Origin: Eubacterium sp.
GTDB lineage: Bacteria > Bacillota > Clostridia > Oscillospirales > Acutalibacteraceae
Reading direction: 5' to 3'
Length of the DNA stretch: 22,972 nucleotides
Assembly (NCBI GenBank): GCA_029059925.1
Contig: JAIDVA010000093.1
Coordinates: 1 to 22,972 of the forward strand
Shown: positions 14,274-22,971 of the stretch, in pieces
How positions within the stretch are numbered: the stretch's first letter is position 1
Layout: each line of letters begins with the position of its first letter
Translations under genes and position numbers: made by a program
The notes under the pieces: model-generated
Database searches by the model: none
What the model was told of the DNA's origin: nothing
Seen by the model: only the letters and a program-made list of their open reading frames with translations

Positions 14274-15314
14274 CTATTTTCTGTTGTTAATATAGTAGTG
14301 AAAGCATGAGCCTTCGTTTGATACCATACACGCACCCTGTGGATTTTCAGGTGTGCACGCTTTGCCGAACAGCGGGCAATCATATGGCGATTTAAGGCCT
14401 GTGATAATTTCGCCGCATCGGCAGCCCTTATTTTTAGCCGTATCCTGAGTCAGTTCACGGCTTCCTGCGTCATATATAAGATATTCCTTTTTCAGTGCCA
14501 TGCCGGAATTTTCTATCTCACCAATACCGCGCCAAACTGCATTGCATGGTTCAAAGTATTTATTAACAAGTGCCTTTGCTTTTTCATTTCCATTGTCAGT
14601 CACGGCAGATTTATACAGATTCAGCACAGTACCCTTGCCTTTTAGCTTTATAAGTGCATAGATTGCCGAGATAAGCTCTTCACCCTTAAAGCCGCTTACA
14701 GCAAACGGCAGGGAATATTTCTCTGCCAGCGGTCTGAATTCGTTCGCACCTGTTATGACACTGACGTGACCGGGTGCAATGAATCCGTCAATTTTGTTGC
14801 CCATCTGACATAATGTATCAATTGCCGCAGGCATTGTTTTGAGTGCAGTAAGCAACTTGATATTATCCATCTTTTCCTGAATGATTTTTTCTATTAGTAC
14901 AGCATAAATCGGCGTTGTCGTTTCAAAGCCGACTGCCGCAAATACGAATGTGGTTTCTGCATCTGCTTTTGCAAGGTCAATTATCTCAAAGGGGGAGTAT
15001 ACCATTTTTATGCTGCCGCCCTTTGACTTGGTTTCCTGCAAGGCTGATTCTGAGCCGGGTACTCTTATAAGGTCACCGAAGGTCACAACACAGGTGTTGT
15101 CCTCAAGTGCAAGTGCGCACAGTCTGTCAATATAGCTTGCGACTGTAACACATACAGGGCATCCGGGTCCGCTGATCAGCTTGATTTTATCGCTGAGAAG
15201 TGACGGAATCCCACTTTCGCTGATTGCCGCTGTATGTGTGCCGCAAACCTCCATAAATGATAATTGCTCATCATTATATTCTCTTAAAAATTTTGTTATA
15301 TCTTTAATATCCAT
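14274..15314 (-). CDS. hypD: Hydrogenase maturation factor HypD
   Basis: An iron-sulfur scaffold protein that with HypC assembles the Fe(CN)2CO unit of [NiFe] hydrogenase. 346 aa, slightly short of the usual 370. Conserved features: FMEVCGTHT at 20-28 (Cys24), SGPGCPVCV at 48-56 (Cys52, Cys55), and APGHVSVITG near 180. A cysteine-rich C terminus (CRCGEI, DCPLFGKAC, GACMVSNEGSC) provides the [4Fe-4S] cluster and redox cysteines. Its ATG overlaps the hypC stop by one base (TGATG), indicating translational coupling and matching the physical HypC-HypD complex. Confidence 0.95.
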   Translation of the reverse strand: MDIKDITKFLREYNDEQLSFMEVCGTHTAAISESGIPSLLSDKIKLISGPGCPVCVTVASYIDRLCALALEDNTCVVTFGDLIRVPGSESALQETKSKGGSIKMVYSPFEIIDLAKADAETTFVFAAVGFETTTPIYAVLIEKIIQEKMDNIKLLTALKTMPAAIDTLCQMGNKIDGFIAPGHVSVITGANEFRPLAEKYSLPFAVSGFKGEELISAIYALIKLKGKGTVLNLYKSAVTDNGNEKAKALVNKYFEPCNAVWRGIGEIENSGMALKKEYLIYDAGSRELTQDTAKNKGCRCGEIITGLKSPYDCPLFGKACTPENPQGACMVSNEGSCFHYYINNRK

Positions 15315-15529
15315 CAGGATAATTCTCCCAGCTCATTAAAAATATCAATCATATTCTGTGCCTCATCTTCAGGCAGAATCTGAATGATAAGACCTGCGTG
15401 GACAAGTGCCCAATCGCCGATTTTAACATCCACTATGCCCTTGTTGGCATTTACTTTATTTCCATTATAATCAATAACAGCGGTATCGCCGTTGATTTCA
15501 ACTACTTTTCCGGGTGCTGCTACACACAT
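15314..15529 (-). CDS. hypC: Hydrogenase maturation chaperone HypC
   Basis: A small (71 aa) chaperone that carries the iron centre with HypD and delivers it to the hydrogenase large subunit, here presumably EchE. The N terminus MCVAAPGKVVEI matches the family's MCLAIPGKV start, with the essential Cys2 retained. A central beta-barrel segment (GDWALVHAGLIIQIL) is typical. The ribosome site GGAGGAAT is formed by the last codons of hypF, and the gene begins 3 nt after the hypF stop. Only one HypC/HybG-type chaperone is present in the window. Confidence 0.94.
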   Translation of the reverse strand: MCVAAPGKVVEINGDTAVIDYNGNKVNANKGIVDVKIGDWALVHAGLIIQILPEDEAQNMIDIFNELGELS

Positions 15530-15532
15530 TGT

Positions 15533-17620
15533 TTATTCCTCCAAGCCTGCTAAATATGCCTGACCGAGTGCGATTCCTCCATCGCCGCAGGGTACTTTTT
15601 CATTAATATACACCGAAAAGCCTTTTTGTTCAAGTGCCGAAATTGTGGAAGCTGTGATGATTCGGTTATTGAACACACCGCCGCCCAGTGCAATCTGAGC
15701 AATATCATATAATTTTTTATATTTTTCTGCTATTTCAATAATTAAATCACAAATCATCATATGAAATCCGAGTGCAAGCTCTTCAGCAGATGCTTTGCTT
15801 TTGGCATTTTTTATTTGATTTAATATATCAATAGGGTTGAGTGAGGGCTTGATATAGTATGCTTTGTCAGCCTTTTTCGCTGCACTTTCAAGAGCACAGG
15901 CACATTCGCCCTCGTAGGTGTTATAGTACTTAATATCAAGCAGTGCGCATACTGCATCGAATAGTCTGCCCATACTGGATGAAAGAACGGTGTTAATATT
16001 ATTTTTCAGTGCACTGTCAACAAGCTGATTACCACCGAGATAACAGTCAAGTGCAAGACGGGCATCTTTGGATACCTCGTCGGAGGCAAGCATTTTGGTG
16101 TATTCAAGATGTTCTGTCCGGTCCATTTTGCTGTTCCTGAACAGGAATACCTCACTGCCCCATACTGCTGCGTCATCACCATAGCCTGTACCGTCAAAGG
16201 CAAAGCAAAGCACATCTCCTTTCAGCCTGTGTTCTGCTATTACAGATGCTGCGTGTGCCTTGTGGTGCTGTATGTTTATATCATTCTTGAAAATGTTTGA
16301 TGAATAGTAATTCGGGTGAGCATCGCAGACAGTTATATCTTGCTTAAAGCCGTGCAGCTTTGCAAAGCGTGCAATATTAGCTTTGTAGCTGTCAAACACA
16401 TCCTTGTTGTCAAGATCGCCGAAATACTGGCTTAAAAACACGTAATTATCTCTGTGAAAGCCGAATACGGCTTTCAGGTCACCGCCAAGGCACAATGTGT
16501 CTGCTTTCGCTTTTTTATCAATTTCCATGCTGAGCGGGACATATCCTCTTGCTCTGCGTATAAATTGGTTTCTGCCTGCCACACAGCATACTACACTGTC
16601 GTCAAGCGGCGTCAGTATTTCACGGTTGTGTGACAGAACATCAATTGAAAATTTGCTGATTTCATTATCATCAATAATGATTGGCTCACCGCTTATATTT
16701 GCACTTGTCATAACAAGCGGTGATATTTTTTCAAGTATCATTATCTGAATGGGATTACAGGGCAGGAACGCACCGATATAATCACTTTCACCGCACACGC
16801 ATTTGTTAAAATCCTTTATTTTTTCCAGCAGAACAATAGGTCGTGCAGGGGATAGGAGAAGCTCTTTTTCCTTATCATTTATTCTGCAGTATTTGCTGAT
16901 TTGCTCAATCGATGAAAACATAACAGCAAACGGTTTTGAATCCCTGCCCTTGAGCTCTCTTATTTTATTTACGGCATCCGTGTTATATACATCACACGCA
17001 AGGTGGTAACCGCCGATGTCCTTTATGGCAAGCACCTTACCGTTTCTTAATATATCAATCGCCTTTTCAATAGACATGCTTGTTTGCGGTCCGCATGCGT
17101 TGCAGGCAATGGTCTGTGCGTGACAGCGTCTGTCGGGTACAGATGTATATTCTTTTTTGCAGTTATCACACATTTCAAAGTGTGACATTGTAATGTTTTC
17201 CCTGTCATACGGCAGAGTGTTCATTATCGTATATCGTGGTCCGCAGTTCACGCAGCTGATAAACGGGTGGCGGAATCTGCGGTTGTATTCGTCTTTTAGT
17301 TCCCTTTCACAATCACTGCAGGTTGCAAGGTCAGGTGTAAGGAATGGGGTGTGATTATCGTTTGTCGAGTGTACAATTTCAAAGTCATTAAACTGAATGT
17401 TATCTATGTTTTCTTCTTCATAATTTTTTATTTCAAATATGGCAATAAGGCGTCGGACAAATTCGTCCAACGCCTGTTCCTTGCCGCTGATAATCAGGCT
17501 GACATTGCCGCCTGAATTTTTAACCTGACCCTTTAATCCAAGGTCTTTTGCGATACGCTGGGCAGCAGGTCTGAACCCTATGCCCTGAACAATACCGTGA
17601 AAGGTTAATTTTTTTGTCAT
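15533..17620 (-). CDS. hypF: Carbamoyltransferase HypF
   Basis: Converts carbamoyl phosphate and ATP to a carbamoyl adenylate and transfers the carbamoyl group to the C-terminal Cys of HypE. 695 aa, slightly shorter than E. coli HypF (750). Domains: acylphosphatase (1-85; VQGIGFRP with Arg17, and Asn35); two zinc fingers (Cys101/104/123/126 and Cys151/154/173/176); a YrdC-like domain (about 185-365; KDIGGYHLACD, MTSANISGEP); and a Kae1-like domain (about 375-695; HHKAHAASVIAEH, FDGTGYGDDAAVWG, GGGVFNN, CGDGGIALGQ). All four parts look intact. AAGGAGT lies in the last codons of echF. The gene starts 5 nt after echF, so maturation and structural genes are co-expressed. Confidence 0.95.
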   Translation of the reverse strand: MTKKLTFHGIVQGIGFRPAAQRIAKDLGLKGQVKNSGGNVSLIISGKEQALDEFVRRLIAIFEIKNYEEENIDNIQFNDFEIVHSTNDNHTPFLTPDLATCSDCERELKDEYNRRFRHPFISCVNCGPRYTIMNTLPYDRENITMSHFEMCDNCKKEYTSVPDRRCHAQTIACNACGPQTSMSIEKAIDILRNGKVLAIKDIGGYHLACDVYNTDAVNKIRELKGRDSKPFAVMFSSIEQISKYCRINDKEKELLLSPARPIVLLEKIKDFNKCVCGESDYIGAFLPCNPIQIMILEKISPLVMTSANISGEPIIIDDNEISKFSIDVLSHNREILTPLDDSVVCCVAGRNQFIRRARGYVPLSMEIDKKAKADTLCLGGDLKAVFGFHRDNYVFLSQYFGDLDNKDVFDSYKANIARFAKLHGFKQDITVCDAHPNYYSSNIFKNDINIQHHKAHAASVIAEHRLKGDVLCFAFDGTGYGDDAAVWGSEVFLFRNSKMDRTEHLEYTKMLASDEVSKDARLALDCYLGGNQLVDSALKNNINTVLSSSMGRLFDAVCALLDIKYYNTYEGECACALESAAKKADKAYYIKPSLNPIDILNQIKNAKSKASAEELALGFHMMICDLIIEIAEKYKKLYDIAQIALGGGVFNNRIITASTISALEQKGFSVYINEKVPCGDGGIALGQAYLAGLEE

Positions 17621-17625
17621 CAGGA

Positions 17626-18207
17626 TTACTCCTTAACTAATGTAACAATGCCTTTTTCGCCGTCATCATCTGTTGTGCTCAGTGCCTTGAATTTTATGCA
17701 GGCATCCACACAGGCACCGCACTGTACGCACTTGTCACGGTCGATTGACCATGATTTTGCACCCGTTCTGTCAACTGTGATGCATTCCTGCGGGCATTTT
17801 CTTGCGCAAAGTCCGCAAAGAATACACTTTGACATATCATTTGTGATTTTACCCGGCTTTGTTTCAGGGATAGGCTGGCTGTATGAATCAACCGTTTTTT
17901 CTGTTGACGGAGCAGAATATCCCGGAACGATTGACAGACATTTTTTAGGGCAGGCATTTACGCATGCACCACACTGAACACAGCCCATTCTTTCGATTGA
18001 CCATGTCTTGTTAGCTCGGTCGATTGTGATTGCACCTGACATACATTTGCGTGAGCAAAGTCCGCACATAATGCAGTCATCAATATTAATTTCAACGTGT
18101 CCTCTGCTTCTTTCAGGGTACTCTCTTGGTACAGCAGGATAATTCGCTGTTGCAGGCTTTGAAAATAAATTCTTTAAAGCTGTGAAAGAAAAATTCATAA
18201 TTGGCAT
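17626..18207 (-). CDS. echF: Ech hydrogenase polyferredoxin subunit EchF (four [4Fe-4S] motifs)
   Basis: Electron-input subunit that passes electrons from soluble ferredoxin to EchC. 193 aa, against roughly 120-130 for the two-cluster archaeal EchF. The N terminus has the NuoI-like lead-in LKNLFSKPAT and REYPERSRGH. Four complete CxxCxxCxxxC motifs follow: Cys45/48/51/55, 76/79/82/86, 128/131/134/138 and 160/163/166/170. The halves 45-86 and 128-170 resemble each other (CxxCGLC, then CVQCGACV after a WSI(E/D)R segment), suggesting internal duplication joined by a Ser/Pro-rich linker (96-120). No membrane segment is seen; it should lie on the cytoplasmic face. AGGAGGT overlaps the echE stop region. 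EchF is clear by position. Confidence 0.92.
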   Translation of the reverse strand: MPIMNFSFTALKNLFSKPATANYPAVPREYPERSRGHVEINIDDCIMCGLCSRKCMSGAITIDRANKTWSIERMGCVQCGACVNACPKKCLSIVPGYSAPSTEKTVDSYSQPIPETKPGKITNDMSKCILCGLCARKCPQECITVDRTGAKSWSIDRDKCVQCGACVDACIKFKALSTTDDDGEKGIVTLVKE

Positions 18208-18220
18208 ACTAATTTACCTC

Positions 18221-19300
18221 CTATCTTTCAGTACAGCTGATACAAGGATCAATTGTAAGAATCTGAAGCGGAACATCTGCAAGCTCTGAGCCGGGAAGAA
18301 TATGAATAAGTGACTCAATGTTTGTAAATGTGGGAGTGCGGACTCTAAGTCTTTCAAGGAATTTAGTGCCGTTACCCTTAGCGTAGTAGATTGCTTCACC
18401 ACGTGGCTGCTCAACTCTGACAAACGCCTCACCATCAGGATTGCCTTTAATCTGATTCGCAATCGGTCCTTCAGGAATTTTGTCAACAAGCTGTCTGATA
18501 ATGTTGAAGGACTGGAAAATTTCGCCGATACGAACGGCACATCTGCCGTATCCGTCACATTCTTTAGATGTGATAATTTCAAAATCAACCTTGTCATAAG
18601 CCTCATAGCCTGTTTTACGAACATCAATTTCGATACCTGCAGCTCTTGCCATAGGACCTACTGCACCAAGGCGGATAGCATCCTCTTTCGTGAGTATGCC
18701 CACACCTCTTAAACGTGACTCAACCGTGTAATCACTGAGAAAGGTACGAATAAGCTTCTTAAGGTCCTTTTCCATACCGTCAAAGATATTTACAAAGCTC
18801 TTAAGCATTGCTGAATCCATGTCCTTGAGCACACCGCCGATTTTATTTACAGAGAAAATAACACGGCCGCCTGTCGATGCTTCAAACATATCAAGCACCT
18901 TTTCTCTCATTCTCCAGCACTGCATAAAGAGTGCGTCAAAGCCAAAGGCATCTGCAAGTAAGCCGAGCCAGAGCAAATGAGAATGAATACGGCTCATCTC
19001 GCCCCAGATTGTTCTTAAAAATTGTGCTCTTTCAGGCACTTCTGCATCGAAAATTCTTTCAAGAGATTCGCAATATGCCATACCATGCTTGAAAGAACAG
19101 ATGCCGCAGATTCGCTCAATAACATACTGATAGTCATTAAAGTCTCTCTTTTCAGCAAGACTTTCAAGACCTCTGTGCACAAAGCCGATGGAAGGGATTG
19201 CCTCTACTACCTTTTCGTCCTCAAGTACAAGGTCAAGGTGAACAGGCTCGGGCAGCACCGGATGCTGCGGTCCAAAAGGAACTATTGATCTTTCGCCCAT
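18221..19300 (-). CDS. echE: Ech hydrogenase large (catalytic) subunit EchE
   Basis: [NiFe] active-site subunit (NuoD-like) producing or consuming H2 on the cytoplasmic side. 359 aa, typical. N-terminal nickel ligands are in ERICGICSFKHG (Cys65, Cys68; His72). C-terminal ligands are in DPCISCTER (Cys353, Cys356), and the chain ends three residues later at Arg359. Most [NiFe] large subunits have a C-terminal extension removed by a protease after nickel insertion. This one has none, as reported for some Ech/CooH-type enzymes. The start overlaps the echD stop (TAATG), with AGGAGG inside echD. It is the likely sole client of the adjacent hyp genes. Confidence 0.96.
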   Translation of the reverse strand: MGERSIVPFGPQHPVLPEPVHLDLVLEDEKVVEAIPSIGFVHRGLESLAEKRDFNDYQYVIERICGICSFKHGMAYCESLERIFDAEVPERAQFLRTIWGEMSRIHSHLLWLGLLADAFGFDALFMQCWRMREKVLDMFEASTGGRVIFSVNKIGGVLKDMDSAMLKSFVNIFDGMEKDLKKLIRTFLSDYTVESRLRGVGILTKEDAIRLGAVGPMARAAGIEIDVRKTGYEAYDKVDFEIITSKECDGYGRCAVRIGEIFQSFNIIRQLVDKIPEGPIANQIKGNPDGEAFVRVEQPRGEAIYYAKGNGTKFLERLRVRTPTFTNIESLIHILPGSELADVPLQILTIDPCISCTER

Positions 19301-19692
19301 TATTCTGCTGCCTCCTCTTCTTTTTTGATTACCTTTACAGCCTCTTTAACTTCCTTCTTGAAAGGAGCTTTTACGGCGATTCTGTAAAGCTTATTGTCAT
19401 AATCGGGATTGATTGATTTGATTTTAACATCAAAAAGCTCTTTCATCTCGTTTTCATAAAGCATTGCCGACGGGAAAAAGTCTGATATTGTGTTAATCTC
19501 TGTATCAATCGGAACGATTGTTTTGTAGTTTTCAAATTTATAGCCGTCTACTACCGAGTAAATAACCTCGTTGTAGCCCTCAAAGGCCGTTGCACAAATC
19601 TGTGCAAGGCGATAGCCCGCTCTTTGCTTTTCGAGCATTATTTTGTATAGGGTAGGGATATCAACTGTTTCGAGTGAATATTCTTCTCTCAT
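19300..19692 (-). CDS. echD: Ech hydrogenase subunit EchD (NuoC-like)
   Basis: A soluble subunit corresponding to the 30-kDa NuoC subunit of complex I, structural in the hydrophilic arm next to EchE. 130 aa, normal for EchD. The region around VDGYKFENYKTIVPIDTEIN and SAMLYENEMKELFDVKIK (near 90-107) matches the E(x)E(x)xELFG-like signature of the family. The Lys/Glu-rich C-terminal tail (KEVKEAVKVIKKEEEAAE) looks disordered. The ATG directly abuts the echC stop (TAAATG), with AAGGAGGG upstream. The sequence is weakly conserved by nature; identification rests mainly on position and length. Confidence 0.88.
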   Translation of the reverse strand: MREEYSLETVDIPTLYKIMLEKQRAGYRLAQICATAFEGYNEVIYSVVDGYKFENYKTIVPIDTEINTISDFFPSAMLYENEMKELFDVKIKSINPDYDNKLYRIAVKAPFKKEVKEAVKVIKKEEEAAE

Positions 19693-20127
19693 TTATTTAC
19701 CCTCCTTAAGCTTTTTGCTTTTTTCTTTAAGTAATGCAAGTGACTGAACAACACCGTCGATGATTGCCTCAGGTCTTGCTGCACAGCCGGGAACATAAAT
19801 GTCAACAGGGATAACCTTGTCAACACCGCCGAGAATGTTGTAGCAATCCTTGAACACGCCGCCGTTGCATGCACAAATACCGATTGCACATACAACCTTA
19901 GGTTCAGTCATCTGCTCATAAATCTGTTTAACGACATCCTTGTTTTGTTCATTTACAGAACCTGTAATAAGAAGAATGTCTGCATGCTTGGGGTTACCTG
20001 TGTTAATTACACCAAAACGCTCAACATCATATACAGGAGTTAAGCAAGCGAGCACCTCGATATCACAGCCGTTGCAGCTTGAACCGTCATAGTGCATAAT
20101 CCAGGGTGATTTTGTTATATCAGCCAT
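19693..20127 (-). CDS. echC: Ech hydrogenase small subunit EchC (NuoB-like)
   Basis: Small subunit carrying the single proximal [4Fe-4S] cluster between EchF and the EchE nickel site. 144 aa, typical of the truncated group 4 small subunits, without a Tat signal. Cluster ligands: SSCNGCDIE (Cys18, Cys21), AIGICACNGG (Cys85 the expected ligand; Cys87 extra), and YVPGCAARPE (Cys115). The last motif has AA where most NuoB-like proteins have PP, a minor variation. It begins 3 nt after the echB stop with GAAGGGGG upstream and abuts echD. Confidence 0.95.
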   Translation of the reverse strand: MADITKSPWIMHYDGSSCNGCDIEVLACLTPVYDVERFGVINTGNPKHADILLITGSVNEQNKDVVKQIYEQMTEPKVVCAIGICACNGGVFKDCYNILGGVDKVIPVDIYVPGCAARPEAIIDGVVQSLALLKEKSKKLKEGK

Positions 20128-20130
20128 TAT

Positions 20131-21018
20131 TTATACCCCCTTCATTAATACTTCCAGAATGAATACATTAAGAGCACCGATAATGATTGTTGTTATCCAT
20201 GAGTTCTTGAACATATTCTTCCATTTCATTCTTGCAGTTGTATTATCAACAAGAATCAATACAGAATAGGTGATTGATATTGCTGCAAGTGCGATTATGA
20301 TTGTCCACCAGTTTGCATTTAAGAAGAACAGTGCAATAACACCCATTAAAAATACATTTTCATACCAGTGTGCAATTTCAACAATTGCAAACATTTCGCC
20401 TGAAAATTCTGTTGTGATACCCTTAACCATTTCCTGATGTGCATGGTGGCTTGTTGCAAGGTCAAACGGATGCTTTCTGAGCTTGATTGTAAGAATATAT
20501 ACAAAACCGATAAATACACCCGGCAGCATAACGATTGGTAAAGTGCTGTCACTTGTAACAATTTCTCTTACCTTAAATGTGCCTGTTGCAAGGTAAAAAC
20601 CAACAGCTGTAAGAAGTACCATTGGCTCATATGCGAGCATCTGCATCATTTCACGGCTTGCACCCATGCTTGCGTATGGTGAGTGGCTGCTTGTTGCCGC
20701 AAGGATAAGGAATAGGTTTGCTGTTGTGAGTGCAAAGAACACCATGAGCAAATCAAATCCGCCGAAGAACAAACATCCGGTGAATATAATGAATATGAGG
20801 AAAGTTAAAAGATAGAATATCTGAACATGGTTGATAAGTACGGTTTCTTTTTTCAACAGCTTGATTACATCGTAAAACGGCTGAAGAATAGGAGGACCCT
20901 GTCTGCCCTGCATACGGGCTGTTATCTTTCTGTCGATACCTGAGGTTAAACCGCCGAGGATAGGTGCCAGAATAATATAGGCAGCAATGCTGATAATGAT
21001 TTGTATTGTACCTGACAT
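20131..21018 (-). CDS. echB: Ech hydrogenase membrane subunit EchB (NuoH-like)
   Basis: Integral membrane subunit homologous to NuoH, linking the hydrophilic arm to the ion-translocating module. 295 aa, about eight hydrophobic helices. The NuoH signature loop GIDRKITARMQGRQGPPILQ is near 27-46, followed by PFYDVIKLLKKE. A second conserved segment, ITTEFSGEMFAIVEIAHWYE near 200-220, contains acidic residues thought to sit in the coupling (E-channel) region. The start overlaps the echA stop (TAATG). Assignment is firm. Confidence 0.95.
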   Translation of the reverse strand: MSGTIQIIISIAAYIILAPILGGLTSGIDRKITARMQGRQGPPILQPFYDVIKLLKKETVLINHVQIFYLLTFLIFIIFTGCLFFGGFDLLMVFFALTTANLFLILAATSSHSPYASMGASREMMQMLAYEPMVLLTAVGFYLATGTFKVREIVTSDSTLPIVMLPGVFIGFVYILTIKLRKHPFDLATSHHAHQEMVKGITTEFSGEMFAIVEIAHWYENVFLMGVIALFFLNANWWTIIIALAAISITYSVLILVDNTTARMKWKNMFKNSWITTIIIGALNVFILEVLMKGV

Positions 21019-22928
21019 TAGAATGCACCTCCTATTGAAATAACCATAATTGTAACAATCAGTGCGATTGAAAGGATAACAGACGGATTCCAGAGTTTCT
21101 TTTCACCGAAGATATCCTCCATATACCAGTTAGCAAGGAAGAATCGTCTCTTTTCACCCATTGAATCAATATAGTTCATCTGGTCGCCTGCGTTAACACC
21201 GTTGATGTAACGGTCAACCTTTCTGTACTTTGTATGTCTTGCAGATATCCATGATACACCCGGAATAACAAATATTGAAATAACCATAATCATCATAATT
21301 ATGATATTGTCGTTTGAAATAACCTGTGATGCGTTGTTGAATATTGTGTGGATGTAAGGAATGATAACCTGTGATGAAATAAGCGGGAATACAAAGCAGA
21401 GCACAACCATAAATATTGCGTGAATGAGTATTGAAATCCACTGGTTTGCAGAGGTTGTATTCTTTGCCTTGACATCGTTGTTTTTAGATGCCATAACGGT
21501 TGCCATCCACTTCATCCAGTAGAAAAGTGTTGTTGCACTGCCGAAGCATACAAAAAGAACAAGAATTATATTTCCGCAGTCAATAAATGCCTTGAGTGCT
21601 GCCCATTTTGATACAAGCATACCGAATGGTGCAAGGAACATACCTGCAATACCGATAACAAGTGTCCATGCAAGGTATGGATGACGGCGTACAAGACCGT
21701 GCATTGTCTCAATATCTCTTGAGCCGGTTGAGTTTTCAATAGCACCGACTGTCTGGAACAGGAGTGACTTTGATACTGCGTGGAAGATGAGAAGGAATAT
21801 ACCTGCCCATACTGTTTCCTCAGCACCTACACCTGCACAGGCAGTGATAAGACCGAGGTTTGATATTGTTGAATAAGCAAGTACCTTTTTGCCGTCGCTT
21901 ACAGTGATTGCAAGCATTGACATAACAAGGAATGTGAAGCCGCCGATAAGGCTTACCATTGTTCCTGCGTATGTGCCAGCCATAACAGGTGATAATCTGA
22001 GAAGTAAATATACACCTGCTTTAACCATTGTTGCACTGTGAAGCAGTGCAGATGATGGTGTTGGTGCAACCATTGCACCGAGCAGCCATTTTGAGAACGG
22101 CAGCTGTGCACTTTTTGTGATTGCTGCGAATGAAAGAAGAATAACAGGAATAAGAACGATTGTACCATCACAAAGGATAAGGCTCTGCATATCTGTTACA
22201 TTAAACTGCATACCGGCAACAACGATTGCTGCTGCAAAGCCGCAGCCGCCGAGAAGGTTCATCCATAAAGCTCTGAAGCAGTTGTGGATAGCTTCTCTTG
22301 TTTTTGTGTAGCCAATAAGCAGGAAGGATACAACGCTGGTGATTTCCCAGAAGAAATACATCCATACAAGGCTGTTTGAAAGCACAAGACCAAACATTGC
22401 TCCAAGAAATACATAAAGCAGTGAGAAGAAATATCTTCTTCTATCTTTAAATTCTGTGTGGTGATTATGGTAATCTTTCATATATCCACACGCATAAACT
22501 GTTATGAGTGTACCTATAACTGCGACAATAAGCACCATAATAACAGTCAGCTGATCGATATATACTTTGTTTACCTCCTGATGAGGAGCATTGCCGCCAA
22601 GCTCATACCAGAACATCAGAGCGGTTTGTGCAATTGAAAGAGCTGCAGCATAGTATTGCTTGTATTTGAAGCTGAGTACTGTTACAAGCACCATTAAAAA
22701 TGCCTCTATGCCAATCATAGCATAGTCTGCAATTTCTGTTTGTGGGAAGAAGGCAAGATTGCCGCCTCCGCCGGCGAAATATTTGACAGCAAAGGTTACT
22801 GCCATACCTATCACAGATATACTGCTGACATAGGTAATGATTTGTCTGATTGTATCATTTTTGAAAATGCTCAGAAGCAGTGCACTCAAAAATGGAAAAC
22901 CAATCAGAACAATGATTAAACTCTCCAT
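21018..22928 (-). CDS. echA: Ech hydrogenase ion-translocating subunit EchA (NuoL/MrpA-like antiporter)
   Basis: Large membrane subunit (636 aa, about 16 hydrophobic helices) of the NuoL/M/N family, expected to pump H+ or Na+ when ferredoxin is oxidised. Key ion-path residues are visible: Glu195 in YFFWEITSVVSFLLIG (TM5 glutamate), Lys272 and Lys280 in ITKSAQLPFSKWLLGAM, His297 and Lys303 in LLHSATMVKAGVYLLLR, and FHAVSKSLLF in the second half-channel. The C-terminal part has a hydrophilic segment (about 565-610) and a last helix, the EchA-type tail. It is the first gene of the ech-hyp operon; GAGGAGG ends 7 nt before the ATG. The coupling ion is not determinable by eye. Confidence 0.95.
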   Translation of the reverse strand: MESLIIVLIGFPFLSALLLSIFKNDTIRQIITYVSSISVIGMAVTFAVKYFAGGGGNLAFFPQTEIADYAMIGIEAFLMVLVTVLSFKYKQYYAAALSIAQTALMFWYELGGNAPHQEVNKVYIDQLTVIMVLIVAVIGTLITVYACGYMKDYHNHHTEFKDRRRYFFSLLYVFLGAMFGLVLSNSLVWMYFFWEITSVVSFLLIGYTKTREAIHNCFRALWMNLLGGCGFAAAIVVAGMQFNVTDMQSLILCDGTIVLIPVILLSFAAITKSAQLPFSKWLLGAMVAPTPSSALLHSATMVKAGVYLLLRLSPVMAGTYAGTMVSLIGGFTFLVMSMLAITVSDGKKVLAYSTISNLGLITACAGVGAEETVWAGIFLLIFHAVSKSLLFQTVGAIENSTGSRDIETMHGLVRRHPYLAWTLVIGIAGMFLAPFGMLVSKWAALKAFIDCGNIILVLFVCFGSATTLFYWMKWMATVMASKNNDVKAKNTTSANQWISILIHAIFMVVLCFVFPLISSQVIIPYIHTIFNNASQVISNDNIIIMMIMVISIFVIPGVSWISARHTKYRKVDRYINGVNAGDQMNYIDSMGEKRRFFLANWYMEDIFGEKKLWNPSVILSIALIVTIMVISIGGAF

Positions 22929-22965
22929 TTAACCGTCCTCCTCTTATTATATATTAATATAATAA

Positions 22966-22971
22966 ATTATA
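22966..22971 (-). promoter_or_regulatory. Possible -10 element of the ech-hyp operon
   Basis: On the minus strand, TATAAT at 22966-22971 would start transcription about 30 nt before echA. Any -35 lies outside the window. The region is very AT-rich, so the hexamer could be coincidental. A second TATAAT (22946-22951) is too close to the ribosome site to be the promoter. Confidence 0.35.
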
